From: Ophiothrix spiculata
Taxonomy: Eukaryota > Echinodermata > Ophiuroidea > Amphilepidida > Ophiotrichidae
Length of the DNA stretch: 25,768 bases
Assembly: GCA_000969725.1 (NCBI GenBank)
Contig: JXSR01S008862.1
Direction: 5' to 3' (one strand)
Part shown: positions 1-8,149 of the stretch, piece by piece
Position numbering within the stretch: position 1 is the first letter of the stretch
Layout of the letters: each line of letters begins with the position of its first letter
Translations under genes and position numbers: made by a program
Notes under the pieces: model-generated
What the model saw: the letters and a program-made list of their open reading frames with translations, nothing else
Told to the model about the DNA's origin: nothing
Databases searched by the model: none

Positions 1-147
1 ATGAGCCCAATATGGCCTGTGGCTGCCATAAAATCATGCTGGGAGGAATGAATCCAATCAGACCATCCAAACCAATCTATGTCAACAAGCCGTTACTTGC
101 AGATGACATTGAGGAAATTAGGAAACACTATCGTCTTAAATGTAATG
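1..147 (+). CDS. Exon (partial, 5' end outside window) of modular extracellular gene
   Basis: The frame starting at base 3 stays open to a splice donor (AATG|GTGAGT, with GT at 148-149). It encodes about 48 residues beginning EPNMACGCHKIMLGG and ending EIRKHYRLKCN. The exon leaves one base (G), a phase 1 end, which joins the AT opening the next exon to give Asp, so the two exons fit. I do not recognise the domain. The close cysteines (CGC) and the HYR, TSP1 and F5/8C exons that follow suggest a secreted or cell-surface protein. The ATG at base 1 is not the start: its frame stops after 16 codons. Whether the exon begins before the window cannot be seen. The exon call rests on the donor and phase match and not on homology. 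Confidence 0.6.
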
Positions 148-365
148 GTGAGTATTTGACATTAAATTAAAAACTTATCTTCTAAACGACCGGTTACACA
201 TTATTGTTTTGACGATGATTTGAACATTATGTACTGCAAACCATAAATTGCACAAGTATAGCGGGTAACTTGATAGAGCGGACGCAGCCGAAATACTCTG
301 TTTTGCCTGTAGCATCAATTTTGCTCAGGATATACACATCAAACATTACATTTACTATTTGGAGA
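148..365 (+). other. Start of intron 1
   Basis: Intron 1 runs from 148 to 4367 (about 4.2 kb) and consists largely of transposable elements, listed separately. This first stretch up to the 366 insertion is AT-rich with no recognisable feature. Confidence 0.6.
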
Positions 366-391
366 TAATAGCCATTAACGCCCTGCGGGGC

Positions 392-583
392 AGGTTTTTT
401 TTCTCACCCCGACCCCGTCGTTCCCCGACAATTTATCTCCCGACCGGACCGACCCGATAAAAATTAGCTTGCCCCGACCGACCACGACCCGAAAGGATTT
501 TTTCTAGACCGGACCGACCCGGACCGGTAGTTTTTCATGATTTCCCGGCCAAGATGGATATTTTTCCCCGACCCCGAGTTTAA
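392..583. repeat. Left degenerate CCGACC/CGGACC-rich block
   Basis: About 190 bases of C-rich strings such as CCCCGACCCCG, CCCGACCGGACCGACCCG and GACCGGACCGACCCGGACCG, separated by short T/A runs, in an otherwise AT-rich setting. The closing segment (ATTTCCCGG, about 25 other bases, then TTTCCCCGACCCCGAGT) recurs in the same orientation in the right block at 2187-2224. The other strand carries GGGG-TC-GGGG strings. It has no tidy period, so it is a degenerate low-complexity repeat and not a clean tandem array. Confidence 0.7.
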
Positions 584-1631
584 GTCATTAAAATGGTGTT
601 TAACAGGGATAACGATTTCACCTAAAACCGATAACGAAAAAAATGACTCAATTTAAGACAACTGACCTTATTTAGGACCTCACAAAAAACGTTCACATGA
701 TTTTATGGCCCAATTTTTAACCAATCATAGATCATTCTTAACAGGAAATTTATGTGATTGTTTATAAGAAGCAAATGCTTGTTGACGTCAAAAGTCTAAA
801 TGTGCTTTACTCGGTTAAGTGGTAAAGGCATTGATTTAAAGCGGAGATACCAGGCTTTGTATACCAGCCCGTGTAATGGCGTCGTCAGCCATGGAGCTCA
901 AATTGGGGGTATTCGGGTCCACTCGGTTCCCGGCAAAATCAACCCCGAGTGCCGATACTTGGTTACGCGTAGACACAACCTGCGCAAATAATACTTTACG
1001 CGAATGACACGCCAACCTGCACGCAGAGCGTGTGTGCGTTTTTCAATATTCGCGCATTATGACAAGGTGCGATGCATCATCGGCAGGCTATCGGCATAAC
1101 CCCCAATTTTGTCTCCATGCCGGGATAAAAATGGCGGCATGGCCTTGTATCTCCCCTTTAAATCTATGGGTAAAGGAGAAATTAGAGTCTCAACTCAAAA
1201 CATCGTGGCAAAAATTGTAATTAATATTTATAGACTTGAAGGCGTAGGATCCTATATAATGATCCCCAAGAGCTCAATCTGAAGTAGTACACTTTTTTAA
1301 ATATCAAATTGTAGCCTATAGATTTTTATGATTATAAATCCAAAATTTCAAATACAAATTTGAATAGTTCTGTAGGCATTAAACGTTTAAATTAATTGTT
1401 TTTGTGTACTTTTTTGTATGTACATAACTCCAGCCATCAGTTTGACAGGTGCAATCTAGTCCTCCAACAAGCGATCACTTTCTTTCATTACAAAGTAGGC
1501 CTTCTCCTAAGTGTTTCACGATATCTGTGTCAGAGACGATCACATTTATGTTAATGTTATGATGGCCCAATCACAACTCAATGAACAGTGTAAGATTTCA
1601 GATGCATGAAATGCAAGACAATGACAAATGA
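584..1631. other. Interior of the 366-2351 insertion, no gene recognised
   Basis: About 1 kb with only short, unconvincing open frames (63 and 62 codons near 800 and 1032). The stretch 805-850 has faint tRNA-head-like wording (GTTAAGTGGTAAAGGC, GCGGAGATACCAGG), but no B box follows at the right distance. A full TGACGTCA lies at 783-790. Confidence 0.5.
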
Positions 1632-2088
1632 CATATGTGGATCGTCATATCGAAAGGTACTTTAATACCGGCATAGTACATGTCGAGATACGGGCCATTG
1701 AAGCTAATCATAGTCAAAAATCACGTCCAAGGTCGAATTTCTAATTTCATCAGAAAGGTTATCATTGAAGTTTATTCTATCATATTAATCAGGTTCCAAC
1801 ATCCAAAACATAAGAAAAATGTATTAAAAACCAAGCTAAAAATCCTCTCTCCATACAAGATTTACTTAGTACAAAAACTTTAAACTCGATTTTCTCAGAA
1901 CTATAGTTTTCCGAATCAGCCCGATGCCTTTTACCAATTTGGGTGTAACTTCGCAACCGAACATTCGATAACCAAAATCAAGGTGTCATTTTAAAGATTA
2001 AAATCTCAGCATTTAGATGAGACAAAAAAATCAATTTTGATTTTGCCGACCTTAAGGTACCTTTCGATATGACGGGTCACATATTAGC
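1632..2088. mobile_element. Nested inverted-repeat element (~455 bp)
   Basis: GTCATATCGAAAGGTAC at 1644-1660 is matched by its reverse complement at 2056-2072. The similarity extends on both sides to about 40 bases (ATATGTG before, TTAA and CCGG-like bases after) with a few mismatches. There is no transposase inside; the 67-codon frame at 1680 shows no family features. It sits inside the 366-2351 insertion and is therefore probably younger. No target duplication could be fixed. It looks like a non-autonomous inverted-repeat element of unknown superfamily. Confidence 0.6.
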
Positions 2089-2165
2089 AACTAATGCAAA
2101 GTACGAACGATTTACTATGCACGTGAAAGTGTAAGTTAGAAAATGACAAGCTCCATTTTATTTTT

Positions 2166-2336
2166 ACCCCGAACGAACTTTTGCATTTCCCGGACCGAAT
2201 GTAAACTTTCCCCGACCCCGAGTAAAAATTCCCCGACCCGGTCGACCCCGGTAATATTTTTCCCGGACCGTACCAAACCCGAAAAAAGCTCTAAAAAATT
2301 CCCGACCCGGTTTCGGTCCGGTCCGGGAAAAATCGA
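2166..2336. repeat. Right degenerate CCGACC/CGGACC-rich block
   Basis: Partner of the left block: TTCCCCGACCCGGTCGACCC, TTTTTCCCGGACCG, TTTCGGTCCGGTCCGGGAAA. The C-rich strand is + in both blocks, so the shared segments are direct repeats and not inverted ones. It ends immediately before the right copy of the 11-bp target repeat. Confidence 0.7.
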
Positions 2337-2483
2337 GGTTTAATAGCCATTCATTTTAATATGAAAACGTATGTGTTAAATGTTTTACCAAATCGGAATA
2401 CATACCTTTAACCACGCAAATTTAGTGGCGTAACCAGGGGGGTGTCCGGGGGGGCAGCTTGCCCCCCCGGACCCAAAAAAATC

Positions 2484-2629
2484 GGGAAGGAGAGCAAAAG
2501 AATGGGAAGGGAAGAAAGGGAGGAAGAAGAAGAGAAAGGGCAAAGAAGAGGGAAAAGGCGAAGGAAAAGAGAAAAAGAAAGAAAAAGAAGGAAGAGAAAA
2601 GGGAAAAGAGAAAAGAAAAAAGAAAGAAA
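2484..2629 (+). repeat. Long homopurine tract
   Basis: About 146 bases of almost pure G/A on the + strand, broken by only a few pyrimidines (for example 2495, 2541 and 2559). It lies inside the inverted-repeat element. Tracts of this kind can form triplex (H-DNA) structure; that is general knowledge and not shown here. Confidence 0.85.
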
Positions 2630-2693
2630 CCATCATTTCATCCAAAAATAGGCGTTTTGTAGCTAAAATAAACAAATTTGTCCATATATTTTT

Positions 2694-2711
2694 GCGCGCG
2701 CTACGCGCGCG
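2694..2711. repeat. Alternating GC palindrome
   Basis: GCGCGCGCTACGCGCGCG is an inverted repeat (7-bp arms, CTA centre) of alternating purine and pyrimidine, a Z-DNA-prone pattern. It lies in the right half of the 2413-2803 element. Confidence 0.8.
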
Positions 2712-2803
2712 TTAAATTTTTTTCCCAAGCCAGTACAAAAATCGGGAAGGCTCTTGAGTCTTGCCCCCCCGGACGGTCAAAGCTGGTTACGCCCTGCACG
2801 CAA

Positions 2804-3217
2804 GCCCTATTTGGGGAAAAATCCTGATAAATTCATAAAATTGTGGCTATAGTTTCTAAAAGTCATTATTATATAGTATTACGGCTCCCCTTTCAACCAT
2901 TACAGATACTTATACCTTTAGCTTGTAGTTTTTATGTTTAAATAACACAATAACGTTTTCCCCGAACTATTCACGATCTGATTTTGCGACTACTAAACAA
3001 AACATGTGAATGATCTGAACATCACTCTTAATAAAAGAAATCCTTTGCTAACAAAGCTATCCGAATATATCCGACCCTCTAATTAGGAATTTTCCCTCCT
3101 GTAAGGATAATTATTTCCTTTAGACTACAAATAAACGGTTTGTAGAATATCGAGTATTATTAAATATTCTATAAAAATACGCCTTTAATAAATACCGGTA
3201 TACTTTCATAGATTCCC
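2804..3217. other. Intron sequence without recognisable feature
   Basis: AT-rich sequence between two transposon insertions in intron 1. No open frame, RNA gene or clear repeat was found on either strand. Confidence 0.5.
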
Positions 3218-4026
3218 GGGGTCGATTTCACTAACGTTTAAATGCATCGTTAACCAATCGTAAGTTCAAAACCCATCGTTAGCTATAAAAACCTCTTGAC
3301 CCCACGCAACGTTAACCCTCGTCTACCCAGGGGGGGGGGGGGTTCCCCGCTGCATAAAAACGCAAAAGCAACCGACCCCAGGCATTTGGGGATAATCTCT
3401 TTTACATCCTTTGCGGTCATTTGATGAACAAATTAGGGGGTACCACCTAAGATGGGGTTAGGGTAGGCCGTCAAAGTTGGGGTGTAGGGGGGGTTGGTGA
3501 AGCCCCGGAAAATTTCAAGTCGCCATTTTGAAAAATATATGCATGCTATGAAGCTTGCAGGGCATGTTAGAATTATCATTTCCCTTCTTTATTAGCAAAA
3601 AAACCCCGACAAAATTGGCCATTTAGAACTTTTATAGCAAAATTTTGATTTTGGTGGCCATTTTTGTCAAAATCACGATTTCCCCCCGATTGTCGATCTT
3701 TATGACGTCATAATTAAGTAACGCCTTGGCCGATTTTTGTGATCTTGGTATCATTGAATAGGGGTGGACCATACCTACCTATTAATTGCAAAACCAAGTT
3801 CATAGGAGGTTCAATTCCAAAAAATAGACGGTAGACGTGTTACAAAAAATAGCCTGGGTAGACGAGGGTTAACAAAGGGTTAGATTTTTCAAATGCATAA
3901 TTCATATACCTTACGATGCGGTGAACACTTACAAAGGGTTTTCACGTCTTTGTGAAGTCTAGGTGTAGTTACGAGCTGAACCCTTCGTTAGCTACGATGC
4001 ATCGGAATGTTAGTGAAATCGACCCC
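3218..4026. mobile_element. Foldback element (GGGGTCGATTTCACTAAC ends), split by a nested insertion
   Basis: GGGGTCGATTTCACTAAC at 3218-3235 recurs as an exact reverse complement at 4009-4026. The inner bases continue the match: ATGCATCGT next to TTA on the left, and the same ATGCATCG block inverted on the right. Removing the nested element at 3316-3868 leaves about 250 bases that are mostly self-complementary, the usual size of a MITE. Target duplication is unclear: AGATT occurs near both ends but at different distances. Confidence 0.75.
3312..3872. mobile_element. piggyBac-like non-autonomous element, TTAA-flanked
   Basis: TTAA at 3312-3315 and 3869-3872 flanks perfect 16-bp terminal inverted repeats CCCTCGTCTACCCAGG and CCTGGGTAGACGAGGG. 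A TTAA target and CCC-starting ends are the hallmarks of piggyBac-type elements (established knowledge). The 553-bp interior carries a run of at least 12 G just inside the left end and a TGACGTCA at 3703-3710, with no transposase frame. It is inserted inside the 3218-4026 foldback element. A diverged relative of its right part lies at 16283-16394. Confidence 0.75.
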
Positions 4027-4367
4027 AGAAGATTTATGTTATGGTACTTTAAAACTGCTAGAGCTAAAAAAGGCCATTTGATGTGAAAAATGAATAGAAA
4101 AAAAAAAATAAAACAAGTAAATTGTTTTACTCTTAGTTCTAAAACAATATTATCTTTCACATTCTAGCATGTTAAAGTTGAAAGCAAAAACACTTCAGTA
4201 ATGTTCTAAAATAAATTGATATCGTTTGTATTTCAAAATAAGGGTTGGAAGATTTAATGCAAACAGGCAACCTTTTATGTCTTTACAAATTATGTTTGCA
4301 TTTATTTCATTCTTTCGTTTTGTGACATATTTCTCATTCTCATTTATTATTGTTGTTTCCAATCCAG
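4027..4367 (+). other. End of intron 1 with splice acceptor
   Basis: AT-rich sequence ending in a pyrimidine-rich run and the acceptor TTTCCAATCCAG| at 4367. The open frame continuing upstream of the acceptor from 4226 is intron read-through and not coding. Confidence 0.6.
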
Positions 4368-4604
4368 ATACCGAATCACCAAACATCAAATGCCCAACCG
4401 TGAAGACAACTACAGAACCTGTGGAAGCTTATACAACAGTTTCGTATGATTTACATGTTACTGATAATTCTGGTCACATCGCCGAGTTGTTCTGTACTCC
4501 AGAGTCTGGAAGCAAGTTTCAGATTGGGCAAACTAATGTAACTTGTAAGGCACTGGATTACATTGAAAATTCAGCACAATGCATGTTTGCAGTCGATGTT
4601 AAAG
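4368..4604 (+). CDS. Exon 2: HYR domain 1
   Basis: Acceptor AATCCAG|ATACC and donor AAAG|GTAAAC enclose 237 bases (79 codons) with phase 1 at both ends, so the exon can be added or skipped without changing frame. The reading begins DTESPNIKCPTVKTTTEP. It carries the HYR (hyalin repeat) signature: VTDNSG, a Cys before PESGSKFQIGQTNVTCKA, and a closing CMFAVDVK. HYR is an immunoglobulin-like module of about 80 residues found in hyalin and other extracellular adhesion or complement-related proteins. One family exon encodes one domain, as seen here. It is about 42% like the next HYR exon by eye, suggesting an old exon duplication. No signal or membrane segment is visible, so the parent protein is inferred to be extracellular from its modules. 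Confidence 0.88.
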
Positions 4605-5344
4605 GTAAACATTAGAGATTTATTTAGAATTCAAGTTATATTTTGTATCACTTCCCCTTAATCGAACATTACTTTTACTGTGTTGTGACCCACAAAAAGA
4701 CTTCTAAAATAACAATATGGTAACTTTCCTTTTAGTTGTACTATATACAGCGTAAGCTCTAAAACAGAACAAAAGGAAACATTTTCAAGAGCTTTAGTAT
4801 TCACACCTCCCAGTGCAAAATAAAAATGAATTAATTAAAAACGGAGCTCATAGGCAGTAGGAGCAATGCTATAAAATGACACTGCGTATCAAATCATTGG
4901 AAATTAAGGGTCACGTTATGCAATACATTCAGAAAAAGACATTCCTGATTTGGGAAAATTGGAACATGTTTTTTAGAGAGAAAACAATTAAATTTGTTAT
5001 TTCTTACAATTGCAAAAGTTTTTCTGACTTTTTTTGTTCGTTGCATGATCAGATATTTTAATAGGCTTCTGATATTTAAGTTAACAAAAATACATGTAAT
5101 TGTTGTTTTTTCATCTAAAGATGAAGCGACCTTATATTAAACATCTTTATTGTAACCCCTTGATTTATTATTGATTATTGATTGTGTCATTGAGATTCTG
5201 ATATTATAACGGGCTTCACAGATCTTAAGTTCTGAATTTTACGAAACAAAAAGCTGTTTGAAGACGATGTATAATAAAATTTAAAAATCCGTTTTATTTT
5301 TTTCTCTCACTTTCTTGCATTTATTTACCTCTAATCATCATTAG
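4605..5344 (+). other. Intron 2
   Basis: 740 bases of AT-rich sequence between the two HYR exons, starting GTAAAC and ending CATCATTAG. No repeat or RNA gene was recognised. The 61-codon frame at 4876 shows no coding character. Confidence 0.7.
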
Positions 5345-5584
5345 ACGTTGAGTGGCCAACAGTCAAATGCCCATCAGCCCTAAACACCACCACAGATCCC
5401 CACAAAGCACACGCAGTTATATCGTACAGAGTGCATGCCACTGATAACTCTGGAAATATCAATGACCCGCTTTGCAGCCACGAATCTGGGAGTCAGTTTG
5501 AGATAGGTCAAACCAACATCACGTGCAAAGTACGTGATGAAGCTGGGAATTCAGGGGAATGCACATTTACTGTCGATGTTAAAG
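5345..5584 (+). CDS. Exon 3: HYR domain 2
   Basis: Acceptor ATCATTAG|ACGTTG and donor AAAG|GTTAGT enclose 240 bases (80 codons), again phase 1 to phase 1. The protein begins DVEWPTVKCPSALNTTTDP and has the HYR core HATDNSGN, a Cys-containing turn, then ESGSQFEIGQTNITCKVRD, EAGNSGECTF and a closing TVDVK. Both expected cysteine pairs are present. Lengths and end phases match exon 2, so the two are tandem module copies. Together with the TSP1 and F5/8C exons downstream this makes a mosaic adhesion or matrix protein. The binding partner cannot be told from sequence. It was missed by simple ORF calling because introns with early stops flank it. Confidence 0.9.
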
Positions 5585-6090
5585 GTTAGTATTTACAGCA
5601 ATTAGAAATAATGTACATAAGATATGAATGTTAAAAAATAAGCCTTCACACTTACAACCTTTATACGTGTGTATGCTCCAATGTATGTTTTATTATTACT
5701 TTTGTCCTTTGCGCATACCCGCAGCCATTTTATTTATTGAGCATCCAAATAGAGAGTGTCGAAGAAGTACTAAACAAAAGCTTAGTTCAGCTTTTAAATG
5801 AAACATTTTTTTTTCAAAAATCAGATGGGAGTATGTGCTTTTGAAATGACAAATTGTATTTTAATACCAATTTTAAACCATTTTCATTTTATTCACTTAA
5901 ATTTATCAATAAATTTATCAATTTATAAATATCAAAAATCACCTCTTTACAGTTGGTTAAAGGTTTGAAAGTGTATCAAAACTAACGCAACAAATGTTAT
6001 TACTACTATTCATTCAATCAGCAGAACGGAAATTTGTTTAAAAAAGAATATCAATCAATTATTTTTTCTTTTAACTGATCTCTATTTCAG
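5585..6090 (+). other. Intron 3
   Basis: 506 bases, AT-rich, from GTTAGT to the acceptor TCTCTATTTCAG. A small repeated string (AAATTTATCAAT twice near 5905) is the only internal structure seen. Confidence 0.7.
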
Positions 6091-6249
6091 CTTTATGGCA
6101 AACCTGGGGTAGTTGGAATGCATGTTTTACCACATGTGGTACCATACAAAGAATGAGGACTAGAGAATGCAGTTTGTCTAGTAATCATACTGCCATGTGC
6201 GAAGGAGAATCTAAAGAGTACGGATCCTGTGATTCATCTTCGTGTGATG
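6091..6249 (+). CDS. Exon 4: thrombospondin type 1 repeat
   Basis: Acceptor CTATTTCAG|CTTTATGG and donor TGTGATG|GTAAGA enclose 159 bases (53 codons), phase 1 to phase 1. The protein runs ALWQTWGSWNACFTTCGTIQ, then RMRTRECSLSSNHTAMCEG, then ESKEYGSCDSSSCD. This is the TSP1 pattern: W-x2-W-x2-W (WQTWGSW), then C-x3-C-G, then R-x-R-x-C, with six cysteines for the three disulfides. The WxxWxxW tryptophans and alternating arginines form the stacked CWR layer, and such tryptophans can be C-mannosylated (family knowledge). TSP1 repeats are extracellular and often bind glycosaminoglycans or matrix. The length is at the short end of the family's usual 50-60 residues. Confidence 0.93.
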
Positions 6250-6628
6250 GTAAGAAATGCAAAAGATAACTTTTTTTATTACTAATTGCTCCCCAAAGAA
6301 AATTTTGTTGTATGGACAAAATATTTTTGGCCGCACAATTTGCAGCCCTTTTGTCGTAATTTAGCTCATAATGTAAATATAATGTTTACATTCAAAAAAC
6401 TTGGTTTATATATCAGAGCATTCTTAGGATATACATTTTCCCCAAGTTACATTCTAAATGATATTATCGACTAAGTAGCAGATGCCAGCCTTATGCATTA
6501 TCTGTATTTCATGGGAGTTGAAAAATAATAAATGCCGCTATGACACTCTTCCCGTCACACATGTTCAGACAGGGCAAGGTTTTAGGCTAGCGGTCTCCAA
6601 TAACCTGCACTTACTCTTTTGTTTTCAG
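6250..6628 (+). other. Intron 4
   Basis: 379 bases from GTAAGA to the strong acceptor TCTTTTGTTTTCAG. The open frames that cross it (6286, 6482) are chance frames or read into exon 5 in the wrong frame. Confidence 0.7.
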
Positions 6629-6909
6629 CTTATTCTCTCGGTATGGAAGATTATACGATTCCTAATAACAACATCACAGCGTCATCTCAAAGGGAACCAT
6701 ATTCACCTCACTATGCACGACTACGCCTTAACTCTGCTTGGTTTGCTGCTGAATCCGATCCTGCTCCCTGGATTCAGGTGACATTTGATGTCACAGTCCA
6801 GGTAGCAGGCATACAAATCCAGGGAGATGGTAAATATCGATACGTTACACAGCTGAAGATGCAAACAGGAGACACTGTGCAAAGTCTCATGTATTCAAAT
6901 GCAGGGGAT
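6629..6909 (+). CDS. Exon 5: F5/8 type C (discoidin) domain, first part
   Basis: Acceptor TTTTCAG|CTTATTC and donor GGGGAT|GTAAGT enclose 281 bases; the exon enters in phase 1 and leaves in phase 0. The reading starts AYSLGMEDYTIPNNNITASS and continues with the family motifs ARLRLNSAWFAAESDPAPWI, QVTFDVTVQVAGIQIQGDG and KYRYVTQLKMQ. These match the F5/8C core: LGME-x-I-x-x-x-I-T-A-S-S, W-x-A-x-x-D-x-x-P-W-I-Q-V, V-x-G-I-x-x-Q-G, and the strand before the Y-S-N-A-G-D turn. F5/8C domains bind phospholipid, carbohydrate or collagen at the cell surface. The domain is completed in exon 6. Confidence 0.93.
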
Positions 6910-7393
6910 GTAAGTTTATCATTCGTTATAATAACGGAAATTATTACCTGAAATAGCGTAAATAACGACAGTAATTTACAACAAAAGTGTTTTCATGACC
7001 AGTTGATAACATTTTTTAGGCCTACTCTTAATTTTTAAATCCAATTTAAATGGCCCACTACTGTCTTAAGGCAGGATGCAAGAGAACTCTGTTTCAATAA
7101 ATATAATATAATTTTATCTCTATGTATGGCAAGACATGAATATTAGGCTCAAGAGACATGAATTATAATTGTATACGTTAAGACAATATCACGACCAAAT
7201 GTTTGGTAGGGAAAATTTTGTTTTGAGACCGACTATGGTTCGGCCTTATGTCTGTGCCTGAAACAAGGAATATTACTTGTACATTCTTTGTGCAAACAAA
7301 TTGAAAATACCTTGAAGCATTTGTTTCAAAGTCAAGACTTATCATCAGCTATTAACATGTAATTCTTTTCCAATTGAATTCGATACATTTTAT
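6910..7393 (+). other. Intron 5, first part
   Basis: AT-rich intron sequence starting GTAAGT. No feature was recognised up to the dispersed repeat at 7394. Intron 5 spans 6910-7616 in all. Confidence 0.6.
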
Positions 7394-7542
7394 GTACCGG
7401 TGTGAAAGTAATCGTAGTCCCCCTGAAATTCCATAACGGAATAAAGCGTGAAACTGATGTTGCGTGAGAGTTGTTAACCTATACTTTACTGCACAACCCG
7501 GACAATAAAAACGAGGGACTTACATTCCTGCCACACTGGTAC
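7394..7542 (+). mobile_element. Dispersed inverted-repeat element, copy 1
   Basis: The ends GTACCGGTGTG (7394-7404) and CACACTGGTAC (7532-7542) are inverted with one mismatch. The whole 149 bases match, in reverse orientation, the element at 20178-20398: shared strings include GAAAGTAATCGTAGTCCCCC, GATGTTGCGTGAGAGTTGTT and GAGGGACTTACATTCCTGC. This copy lacks the internal inverted duplication seen in the other. It has no coding capacity. It lies in intron 5 of the modular gene and is probably a MITE, although the second copy's position beside a SINE head leaves a SINE-body origin possible. Confidence 0.7.
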
Positions 7543-7616
7543 TTAATTCTAGACTCCTTTATGGGTATACAGTGTATAATTGATTGATTTTGATTTATTG
7601 ATTCTCTCCACGATAG

Positions 7617-7770
7617 ACATTTGCAGCCAATACTGACGTCTCATCTGTCGTCACTATCACGCTGCCAGAGCCGCAATGCGCTAGGTACCTGCGCATCCAT
7701 CCCACGGATTGAAAAAATAAGCCTAAATGGAAGTGTGCACTCCGTTTTGAGGTGCTTGGCTTCAAGCAAT
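7617..7770 (+). CDS. Exon 6: F5/8 type C domain, second part, with in-frame TGA
   Basis: Acceptor CACGATAG|ACATTT and donor CAAT|GTAAGT enclose 154 bases, phase 0 to phase 1. The first 31 codons read TFAANTDVSSVVTITLPEPQ then CARYLRIHPTD, which is the C-terminal half of the domain (N-T-D, V-x-x-x-L-P-x-P, A-R-Y-L-R-I-H-P). Codon 32 (7710-7712) is TGA where the family has a conserved Trp. The same frame then continues for 19 codons, KNKPKWKCALRFEVLGFKQ, ending in the family's CxLRxExLG strand. The T left at the donor would complete the usual final residue, often Cys, in a later exon. This is either a real nonsense allele, a young pseudogene, or a base error in a run of A. No further exon of this gene was identified downstream. 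Confidence 0.85.
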
Positions 7771-7875
7771 GTAAGTAGAATTAACTATAGTCATCATTTT
7801 TATTGCTTTTTCTGGCGTTCTATTATAAAGACTCAGTTACACATCAACGTATAGAGCTTTAACATAAAAATGAAA

Positions 7876-7998
7876 TGTCACACATCACCGTACCGTGCGA
7901 ATAACGTACACTGGTTTGGTAATCGATAACATGTATTTCAATGACCAAACCAGTGTTCGTTATTAGTTCGTTATTCGTACGTTTCGCGATGTGTGACA
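7876..7998. mobile_element. Short foldback MITE (TGTCACACATC ends)
   Basis: TGTCACACATC at 7876-7886 and its reverse complement at 7988-7998 are exact. The next bases, CGAATAACG and ACTGGTTTGGT, also recur inverted inside each arm, so most of the 123 bases fold into one long imperfect hairpin. A target duplication is not clear. It has no coding capacity. Confidence 0.75.
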
Positions 7999-8149
7999 GA
8001 GCCTTAGGGTGTTCATATTGTCTTTGACTCTATTAAACGTCCACTCAGGGTAGCCACATACTTTCAAGGCTTTGTTTATCTTATCCTCTTCCTGATCTTT
8101 GTCATTTTGTTCTGTTACAATGCGGTCTTTACGATCATACAATGTTCTT

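Larger units (their letters stand above)
366..2351. mobile_element. ~2-kb insertion bounded by an 11-bp direct repeat, with CCGACC-rich ends
   Basis: TAATAGCCATT occurs at 366-376 and again at 2341-2351, exactly outside the two GC-rich blocks, so it looks like a target-site duplication around about 1.96 kb of DNA. The left end opens with AACGCCCTGCGGGGCAGG, a small palindrome. The ends share only a loose inverted resemblance (AAC, then a T run, then CCGACC). No transposase or reverse transcriptase could be read inside. A separate inverted-repeat element sits within it at about 1632-2088. The superfamily is unknown. An 11-bp duplication without clear terminal inverted repeats could fit a retroposed or unclassified element. 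Confidence 0.55.
2413..2803. mobile_element. Inverted-repeat MITE (GGCGTAACCAG ends) with purine-rich core
   Basis: The left end GTGGCGTAACCAGG (from 2427) and the right end CTGGTTACGCCCTG (to 2796) are inverted copies. Just inside each lies a run of seven G or C paired with CCGG. CACGCAA at 2413-2419 and 2797-2803 is a likely target duplication, although the left end has a few extra bases. No coding capacity is credible: the Lys/Glu/Arg-rich frames on the + strand are only the purine tract read in three frames. Ends of the CAGGG type with a 7-8 bp duplication resemble hAT elements, but that class is an inference. Confidence 0.65.

Noticed and set aside
805..935. Possible tRNA or SINE head (GTTAAGTGGTAAAGGC ... 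GCGGAGATACCAGG)
   Set aside because: A-box-like wording only; no B box at the correct spacing and no fold could be drawn.
2385..2675. Ser/Phe/Pro-rich 96-codon minus frame and Lys/Glu/Arg-rich plus frames
   Set aside because: They are translations of the homopurine tract in several frames at once, inside an inverted-repeat element.
7710..7712. Selenocysteine or reassigned TGA
   Set aside because: The family residue is Trp and not Cys/Sec; nuclear animal code reads TGA as stop and no SECIS-like element was sought or seen.
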